A stretch of DNA of 64,000 nt from Spirochaetaceae bacterium (GTDB taxonomy: Bacteria > Spirochaetota > Spirochaetia > Treponematales > Treponemataceae): positions 62,001 through 126,000 of the forward strand of contig JAFQDD010000011.1 in NCBI GenBank assembly GCA_017416145.1. Direction: 5' to 3'. The position numbers were made by a program, and so were the translations under genes. The notes beneath the pieces were generated by a model. It had not been told where the DNA came from, made no database searches, and saw only the letters and a program-made list of their open reading frames with translations. Of the stretch, positions 58,793 through 64,000 are shown in pieces; positions within the stretch are counted from its first letter, which is position 1; each line of letters opens with the position of its first letter.

Positions 58793-59380
58793 ATGACTTG
58801 GAGTTTTGCTTTTTTCTTTAATAGCCTTTTGCTTGGTATCGGACTTGCAATGGACGCTTTTTCCGTTTCTCTTGCCAACGGGTTAAACGAGCCAACTATG
58901 AGCAAGAAAAAAATGTGTGGAATCGCTGGGATTTTTGCCTTTTTTCAGGCTTTAATGCCAATGCTAGGCTGGTTCTTAATCAGAACTTTATGCTCTTGTT
59001 TTAATCAATTCCAAAAATTGATTCCTTGGATTGCACTGATTTTACTTGGTTTTATCGGTGGAAAAATGCTTTTGGAAGGCATAAAAAATCAAGAAACGGA
59101 AGCAGAAAAATCTGGGCTTGGTTTTGGATCCTTGATTGTGCAGGGAATCGCCACATCAATTGACGCACTTTCCGTTGGCTGCACAATTTCTGAATACGGT
59201 TTTTTTATGGCTTTGGTTTCCGCTTTTATAATTGCCTTGGTAACTTTTGGCATCTGTTTTTCTGGACTGATAATCGGCAAAAAATTCGGCACAAAAATCG
59301 CTGGTAAAGCTTCTATTTTGGGCGGTGGCATTTTGATTTTTATCGGCTTAGAAATTTTTGTAACTGGTGTGTTTTTTTAA
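58793..59380 (+). CDS. mntP: Manganese efflux pump MntP
   Basis: The 195-residue protein has six transmembrane helices. It shows the MntP repeat motifs with acidic residues in helices: GIGLAMDAFSVSLANG (TM1, Asp) and GIATSIDALSVG (TM4, Asp). It exports Mn2+ across the inner membrane. The yybP-ykoY riboswitch and terminator precede it, giving induction by excess Mn. The ATG at 58793 follows TTGGGGAT. Confidence 0.95.
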   Translation: MTWSFAFFFNSLLLGIGLAMDAFSVSLANGLNEPTMSKKKMCGIAGIFAFFQALMPMLGWFLIRTLCSCFNQFQKLIPWIALILLGFIGGKMLLEGIKNQETEAEKSGLGFGSLIVQGIATSIDALSVGCTISEYGFFMALVSAFIIALVTFGICFSGLIIGKKFGTKIAGKASILGGGILIFIGLEIFVTGVFF

Positions 59381-59463
59381 GAGGCTAAATACAGGTAATC
59401 AAGCCAATTAAAAAAACTTTTCCAGCTAACTTTTTTACTTGGGTATCTTAGACTTGGGGAAAA

Positions 59464-59498
59464 CTGATTTTAGAATTGGTACAAAATTCTAAAATCAG
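59464..59498. other. Perfect 14-bp inverted repeat between mntP and flavodoxin
   Basis: CTGATTTTAGAATT (59464-59477) and its complement (59485-59498) have a 7-nt loop. The minus-strand side is followed by TTTT, so it may serve as a weak terminator for the DUF3793-flavodoxin unit. The remainder of 59381-59561 shows nothing else. Confidence 0.5.
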
Positions 59499-59561
59499 CA
59501 AAAATACCAAAGTTTCAACTTTTTTACATTACATTTTCAAATTAACTTTTTTTTGATTATT

Positions 59562-59978
59562 TTATAGAGCTGATTTTGCCCAATCCTTACATTTTGCAAG
59601 TCCGTCATCTTCTGGTGTAAGTTGAATCTGTAGATTTTCGGCAACTATTTTCCCACCACAAGATTCTACTCTATCTTGCCAATCTCTTAGCCATTGACCA
59701 TCGCCCCAATCGTATGAGCCGAAAAGGCCAATATTTTTTCCGCTAATTTGTCCTTCAATTCCAGAGAAAAATGCTTCTGCACTGTCTTCTAGAACTTCAT
59801 CGCCCATAGCAGGACTTCCCAAAAGGATAACATCACATCCTACTGTGTCTGCTACACTTGCTGAATCTGCTGTAGAAAAATATACTTCTGCACCAGTTTC
59901 TTCAACGGCTTCCTTAATTGCATTTGCCATTGATTCTGTGTTTCCAGTTGTACTTGCGTAAACAATTGCTACTTTCAT
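59562..59978 (-). CDS. Flavodoxin
   Basis: The 138-residue FMN protein has the phosphate loop YASTTGNTESM (residues 7-17), the isoalloxazine loop GSYDWGDGQW and acidic surface typical of short-chain flavodoxins. It replaces ferredoxin when iron is short. The Shine-Dalgarno is CGAGGT. The upstream DUF3793 gene overlaps it by 65 nt, and DtxR-like palindromes lie before that gene, so iron control is likely. It is the last gene of its unit. Confidence 0.93.
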   Translation of the reverse strand: MKVAIVYASTTGNTESMANAIKEAVEETGAEVYFSTADSASVADTVGCDVILLGSPAMGDEVLEDSAEAFFSGIEGQISGKNIGLFGSYDWGDGQWLRDWQDRVESCGGKIVAENLQIQLTPEDDGLAKCKDWAKSAL

Positions 59979-60540
59979 AAAAAATACCTCGCTTATATTT
60001 TTTGATTATCTGAGGGATACTGTATCCTTCACAAAACCATTGTGTACAAAGTTGACTGCAATTTGCGTATTGATTGCAGCATTTTTTAGCTTTTGATGGA
60101 TTTGAATATGATTTCCAAAGTCCACAATATTTGCAATTTTTTCCTTGGTTTTTCTCAAAGGAAATAACATCTTCTAAAGGATAACCGAGAAAAACTCCAA
60201 CTTCGTGGGGAAAAGTATTACTATTTTTTAATCTAAAAAAAAGTTCTTCAATGATAGCTTTGTTATCTAAGTGAATGGGGTATTTTTTTTCTAGCAAAAA
60301 CTTTTTTATTTTCTTATTTTTTAATATTTCTGAAATCCATTTTTTATTGTAAGAAAAATACATTATAACGTTGTTTGTGGTGGAAAACCATTCAAGCTCA
60401 ATGTCTTGTTTTGAAAGTAATTTTTTCCATTCTATAGAACTTTTTGTATCAAACTGGAATTTTTTGACTGTAAACATATTTCCAGGTTTAATTTTGCAAA
60501 TTGTTGGAGATGCAGATTGCAATATTTGATAGCTTAGCAA
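59914..60540 (-). CDS. DUF3793 family protein
   Basis: The 208-residue protein has the family pattern SPTICKIKPGNMFT (N-terminus), PHEVGVFLGYPLEDVISF and CKYCGLWKSYSNPSKAKKCC (Cys-rich middle). DUF3793 genes often stand next to flavodoxin and metal-uptake genes; the function is unknown. The start is TTG at 60540 with AAAAGGA upstream; the nearby ATG is out of frame with an early stop. The reading frame runs 65 nt into the flavodoxin gene, adding a basic tail (SSNCLRKYNWKHRINGKCN) not expected of the family. Confidence 0.82.
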   Translation of the reverse strand: MLSYQILQSASPTICKIKPGNMFTVKKFQFDTKSSIEWKKLLSKQDIELEWFSTTNNVIMYFSYNKKWISEILKNKKIKKFLLEKKYPIHLDNKAIIEELFFRLKNSNTFPHEVGVFLGYPLEDVISFEKNQGKNCKYCGLWKSYSNPSKAKKCCNQYANCSQLCTQWFCEGYSIPQIIKKYKRGIFYESSNCLRKYNWKHRINGKCN

Positions 60541-60565
60541 GAAATCATCCTTTTTATTTAGATTT

Positions 60566-60626
60566 GTTAGATAAGACTAACTTATAATAAAAAGGGTAGT
60601 TTGTCAATATGTTAGTTAAAACTAAC
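60566..60626 (-). promoter_or_regulatory. Promoter with two DtxR-like palindromes
   Basis: GTTAGATAAGACTAAC (60566-60581) and GTTAGTTAAAACTAAC (60611-60626) share GTTAG-N6-CTAAC arms, close in kind to DtxR/IdeR half-sites. Between them on the minus strand lie TTGACA and a TATAA-like -10, so bound regulator would block the promoter. The iron-regulator identity is inferred from arm sequence and the flavodoxin target. Confidence 0.6.
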
Positions 60627-60639
60627 TTTTTTTTGTGTT

Positions 60640-62010
60640 TTATTCAAAATTTCTTTTTGATGAATAAAAATAATAAAACATAAACAAAATACTTGTGATT
60701 ATCCAGCTGATAGGGTAGGAAGCACAAACCATTTGAATTGTGTGGAACTTTTGAACCACAGTTGTAAGCCAAACTATGCGGAAAAGGCAAACGCCACCGC
60801 CAGTTAAAATTGTAGGAATCAAAGTTTTTCCGCAACCGCGAATTATTCCTGAGAAAATTTCGATTGGAATAAATGTAATGTATGTTGGAGCGATAAAAAG
60901 CAAAACTTCTGCTCCGATTAAAATAACTTGTTGGTCATCAGTGAATAGTGAAAATAAGAAATTTGCGAAAACACAAACCCCGATTACTAAAATGATTGTA
61001 AAAGTTGTTGTAATTAAAAATCCTTGTTTTGCACTTTGTTTTATGCGTGAAATCTTTTTTGCACCAAAATTTTGTCCTGCGAAGGTGGTGATGGCGATTC
61101 CAAAGGAACTAATTGACATCCAAAAAAGTGCGTCAACTTTTCCAAAGGCAGCCCAGGCAGCGGCTGTGTCTGTGCCAAAGGAATTGATATTTGCTTGAAT
61201 TATCAAATTGGAAATTGTGTACATTACGGATTCTAAGCCTGTAGGAAATCCAATTTTTAAGATTTTGCTCAAAATTGAACCTGTGAATCCAATTTTTTTT
61301 ATGGATAATTTGTAACTTTCTTCTGAACGGGAAAGGTTACTCATTACCAAAATCATAGTGACGAATTGGGCAATGATTGTGGCAAAAGCTGCACCTTCCA
61401 CGCCCATTTTGAAAACTGCGATAAACACAAAGTCCAAAATGATATTTACAAAAGTTCCCACTATTAAATAATAAAATGGTCGTCTAGAATCCCCGATTGC
61501 ACGAAGAATTCCAGCTCCCATATTGTACACAATGGAAGGAATTATTCCGAGAAAGTAAATTTTTATATATTTTTCAGATAAATCAAAAATATCCGCTGGG
61601 GTTTTTAAAAGCTTTAGCAAGGCTGGAGTGGAAAAATATCCCAAAACTGTGATAACAAGACCGCCCACAATTGAAAGGGCAAAGGCTGTATGAACACTTA
61701 ATGAGACTTCTTTGTGTTTTTTTGCTCCAAAATACTGGGAAGTGATAACCGTTGCCCCAGAGGATAATCCCATAAAAAATCCCACTAGTAAATTGATGAT
61801 AAATCCAGTTCCACCACCAACGGCTGCTAAAGATTCTTTTCCAAGATATCGCCCAACGATTATAGCGTCTACAGTATTATAAAGTTGCTGAAAAAATGTC
61901 CCAAACAAAATTGGAAAAAAGAAAATTAAGAGTTGTTTCCAAATTACCCCTTCTGTAATGGCGTTTGGGTCTTGTTGAGTTTTAAATAGTTTTATAAATC
62001 GTCCTTTCAT
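60640..62010 (-). CDS. MATE-family multidrug exporter
   Basis: The 456-residue protein has twelve transmembrane helices and the family opening LLIFFFPILFGTFFQQLYNTVDAIIVGRYLG, then SLAAVGGG and GAGILRAIGDSRRPF in the first half, with the homologous second half carrying NFGAKKI and IFSGIIRGCGKT. It exports drugs or metabolites in exchange for Na+ or H+. It is of the DinF/NorM-like size. No Shine-Dalgarno is evident before the ATG at 62010. Confidence 0.94.
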   Translation of the reverse strand: MKGRFIKLFKTQQDPNAITEGVIWKQLLIFFFPILFGTFFQQLYNTVDAIIVGRYLGKESLAAVGGGTGFIINLLVGFFMGLSSGATVITSQYFGAKKHKEVSLSVHTAFALSIVGGLVITVLGYFSTPALLKLLKTPADIFDLSEKYIKIYFLGIIPSIVYNMGAGILRAIGDSRRPFYYLIVGTFVNIILDFVFIAVFKMGVEGAAFATIIAQFVTMILVMSNLSRSEESYKLSIKKIGFTGSILSKILKIGFPTGLESVMYTISNLIIQANINSFGTDTAAAWAAFGKVDALFWMSISSFGIAITTFAGQNFGAKKISRIKQSAKQGFLITTTFTIILVIGVCVFANFLFSLFTDDQQVILIGAEVLLFIAPTYITFIPIEIFSGIIRGCGKTLIPTILTGGGVCLFRIVWLTTVVQKFHTIQMVCASYPISWIITSILFMFYYFYSSKRNFE

Positions 62011-62047
62011 ACTGTATCTCGATATATTGTTGGGTTTGTGGTTTAAA

Positions 62048-62118
62048 TTAAAAAAAATCCATTATCCAAAAATAAAGTGATAAAATCATTTTAAAATAGA
62101 CAATGGATTTTCTAAAAA
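62048..62118 (-). terminator. Possible terminator after the thioesterase gene
   Basis: On the minus strand AATCCATT pairs with AATGGATT across a long A/T loop and is followed by seven T. The long loop makes it uncertain. Confidence 0.4.
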
Positions 62119-62841
62119 TTATTCTTTAAATTCTACTAGAGTACATAAATCGCCTTTTTCATTGTGGATAGCAACTACTGAAGCGTTTTCTGTTGTTCCA
62201 TATTTTCCTGTGATTTTTTCTCGACCAAAAATTGCTGTTTTAAAAGTGATTCTAAGTTTGTTAAACTTTTTGGTTGTGTAAATCTCTTCTGGTAAGCAAT
62301 CTATGGCGTAATCTAAATATGTAAGATTGTGAACGTGGTTGTTCCAGTCAATATCACTTCGACGAACAAGAATTTCTGTTTCTGATGTGTAGTTTTCTGG
62401 CTCGGCGATTTTTTCGATTTTGCTTCCTTCAAAGGCAGAACCTTCGTTTACGGTGTAACTGTTAATCAATTCTTCTGGGATTTTTGTAGGTCGACCTGTG
62501 GTTAAATCAAGCAAAACCCATTTTGTAATGCCTTTTACGCAAAGTTTGTCTCCAGCGTAACCCAAAAAACTACGGATTGTTCCAAATGGACTTCGTAGTG
62601 GCTCAATCCAAGTGTCAACTTTTAGATCTTCTCCCATTTTTGGAGCTTCTATCACTTCGAGTTTCCAATCAAGCAAAACCCATCCTTTTCCTGTGTTGCT
62701 GCCTTGAATTACGTTGTCTCCAGAAGCATCTGAGTGAGCAGAACCTGCGTTACCGAAAGCTTTTAAAATTGCTCCCAGTTTGTAATTTCCTTGGTTGTCG
62801 TAGTCTTCGATAATTGGTTTGTAAACGTAGTTAAAAATCAT
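62119..62841 (-). CDS. Acyl-ACP thioesterase (FatA/FatB type)
   Basis: The 240-residue double-hotdog protein releases fatty acids from acyl carrier protein. The first hotdog (1-125) holds WVLLDWKLEVIEAPKMGED and KVDTWIEPLRSPFGTIRSF. The second (135-240) carries the catalytic region SDIDWNNHVHNLTYLDYAID (Asp/Asn/His). Bacterial members often supply free fatty acids or short chains. It is of normal length. The Shine-Dalgarno is AAAGGAA. The four-hairpin element B lies upstream of it. Confidence 0.93.
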   Translation of the reverse strand: MIFNYVYKPIIEDYDNQGNYKLGAILKAFGNAGSAHSDASGDNVIQGSNTGKGWVLLDWKLEVIEAPKMGEDLKVDTWIEPLRSPFGTIRSFLGYAGDKLCVKGITKWVLLDLTTGRPTKIPEELINSYTVNEGSAFEGSKIEKIAEPENYTSETEILVRRSDIDWNNHVHNLTYLDYAIDCLPEEIYTTKKFNKLRITFKTAIFGREKITGKYGTTENASVVAIHNEKGDLCTLVEFKE

Positions 62842-62892
62842 TTTTTATTCCTTTTATCATTTTTAGAAAATGATGAAAAATACAAAAGATTT

Positions 62893-63101
62893 CCCAAGAC
62901 TTTGGGAGGAGTCAGCTTTGGTAAAGCTGTTAAACTATTTAGGGGAGGAAAACCCACTCAGAGTCCGAAGGCCGTTGGTTTTCCTCCCCTAAAACCCCAC
63001 CTTTCCTTGGCCACGGCTTAGGGTTCCACCCTAAGAACCCAAGTTTTTCAAAGGTTTTGAGTTTTTTATGTTTAAGGGGGTTGCTCCCCTTTGGAAACCC
63101 T
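62893..63101 (+). repeat. Four-hairpin intergenic element, copy B
   Basis: The order is CCCAAGACTTTGGG, CAGCTTTGGTAAAGCTG, the perfect 17-bp stem TTTAGGGGAGGAAAACC (62938-62954) / complement (62977-62993) and CTTAGGGT-TCC-ACCCTAAG (63017-63035). A further CTCCCCTTTGGAAACCC segment (to about 63101) matches the end of copy A. It shares the CCTTTCC-TGGC-ACG linker with copy A. Confidence 0.7.
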
Positions 63102-63186
63102 GCTTTATGGGGGATAAAAATATTAGTTATATTTTTTTATTAATATTAAAATGGACAAAAATTGAGATTTTGTCAAGTTGGTTGTG

Positions 63187-64000
63187 TTATCGCAAATAGA
63201 CCATCAAAAGCATAACATCAGAGGTGCGGATTCCGGAAATACGGCTGGCTTGGCCTAGGGTTAGTGGGCGGACGTTTTCTAGTTTCATTCTAGATTCAGC
63301 ACTTAATCCCGGGATTTTTCCGTAGTCAAAATCGTATGGGATTTTTGCGTTTTCCATGCGACGCATTTTTTCAACCCGACGATCCTGTTTTTCAATGTAA
63401 TGTTCGTATTTGTAGTCGATTTGGGCGGCGTTCCAATATTCTTCTGGATATTCTGGATTTTCGGCTGTGTATTTTTTGTGAAGTAAATCCAGAATTTCAT
63501 TTACTGTGGCAATTTTTGTGTTTAGTTTTGCCATTTGTGCTTCGGATTTTAGACCAACTTTGTATCCGTATTCAGAAAGTCGTTTGTCTGCTGTGTCGTG
63601 GCGAAGATTTAGGCGATATTCGGCTCTGGCTGTAAACATTCGGTATGGTTCTTTTGTGCCAAGAGTAACCAAATCATCAATTAAAACACCGATGTAGGCT
63701 TCGCTTCTGGACAAAACCAATGGCTCGTATTTTGGGATAATGTGAAGTTTGTCTTTGTGGCATGAATAGCTTAAATCTTCTGTGCCATCTTCTGCATAGG
63801 AAATTGGTCCACATTCTGCAATATGGCTTTTACAGTAAAGACCAGCGTTTATCCCTGCAATCAAACCTTGTCCTGCGGCTTCTTCGTAACCAGATGTTCC
63901 GTTGATTTGACCTGCGTTAAAAAGTCCTGCCACAAGCTTGGTCTCCAAAGATGGGAAAAGTTGGGTTGGCTCAACGTAATCGTATTCTACAGCGTAACCT
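63187..64000 (-). CDS. mnmG: MnmG (GidA) tRNA modification enzyme, C-terminal part
   Basis: About 271 residues of the C-terminal end are visible; the 5' end is beyond 64000. The visible part has VAGLFNAGQINGTSGYEEAAGQGLIAGINAG (FAD-domain end), YIGVLIDDLVTLGTKEPYRMFTARAEYRL and the helical C-terminal domain for MnmE contact. MnmG works with MnmE to add the carboxymethylaminomethyl group at U34, the wobble base that MnmA thiolates. A weak hairpin at 63152-63175 may end it. Confidence 0.96.
   Translation of the reverse strand, partial: GYAVEYDYVEPTQLFPSLETKLVAGLFNAGQINGTSGYEEAAGQGLIAGINAGLYCKSHIAECGPISYAEDGTEDLSYSCHKDKLHIIPKYEPLVLSRSEAYIGVLIDDLVTLGTKEPYRMFTARAEYRLNLRHDTADKRLSEYGYKVGLKSEAQMAKLNTKIATVNEILDLLHKKYTAENPEYPEEYWNAAQIDYKYEHYIEKQDRRVEKMRRMENAKIPYDFDYGKIPGLSAESRMKLENVRPLTLGQASRISGIRTSDVMLLMVYLR

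Overview
The window is AT-rich bacterial chromosome with compact operons, and its gene content suggests a spirochaete of the genus Treponema, probably a gut, rumen or oral lineage. The signs are the gene mix (def-fmt, a PASTA protein, QueH, DUF3793 with flavodoxin, EFR1 ferredoxin, a che operon with a cyclase), the AGGKKE-type mature end of the ABC binding protein, a pectin-degrading lipoprotein and several outer-membrane barrel candidates. I infer the genus from gene families and style; no rRNA gene is present and the species is not determined.

Layout. 1-2.7 kb: a MocR/PdxR-type regulator divergent from a pyridoxal/pyridoxamine kinase, then an MBL-fold hydrolase. 2.8-9.2 kb: tRNA-Arg(CCU), ychF, def-fmt, a PASTA protein, a citramalate-synthase-type enzyme and a 164-bp tandem repeat. 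9.2-16.4 kb: queH, a TGS-uridine kinase fusion, a HAD nucleotidase, an M29 aminopeptidase and an acyltransferase, with small membrane or secreted proteins. 16.5-20.8 kb (minus): infC-rpmI-rplT, a coiled-coil protein, zapA, yaiI and a CPA2 antiporter. 21-27.2 kb: an EFR1 flavodoxin/ferredoxin protein with an amidohydrolase, a 50-bp minisatellite, a trypsin-like protease and two outer-membrane proteins. 27.6-32.2 kb: glnA and a sulfur-transfer cluster mnmA-iscS-iscU. 32.5-34.8 kb: a pectinesterase lipoprotein.

35.1-45.9 kb is a tightly coupled eight-gene chemosensory operon (cheW, divergent cheW-like, cheB, cheR, hybrid cheA, class III cyclase, two six-TM MCP-like receptors). Two of its three receiver domains lack the phosphoacceptor Asp. 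It is followed by a sigma-70 family factor, a polar amino-acid ABC transporter and a membrane-anchored HMA protein. At 50-56.3 kb a TetR regulator faces an RND/HAE3-type transporter, a LolA-like protein, an outer-membrane barrel and a methyltransferase across a spacer with five near-identical palindromes. Then come a Fic protein with its own palindromic operator pair, a GNAT acetyltransferase behind a leader-peptide/hairpin, mntP under a yybP-ykoY (Mn2+) riboswitch, DUF3793-flavodoxin under DtxR-like boxes, a MATE exporter, an acyl-ACP thioesterase and the 3' part of mnmG.

Two patterns cut across the genes. Several transcription units have a -10 hexamer 6-9 nt before the start codon and no Shine-Dalgarno sequence, so they should be made as leaderless mRNAs. 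Two copies of an intergenic element (57.5 kb and 62.9 kb) share four hairpins whose long stems have changed in a compensatory way.
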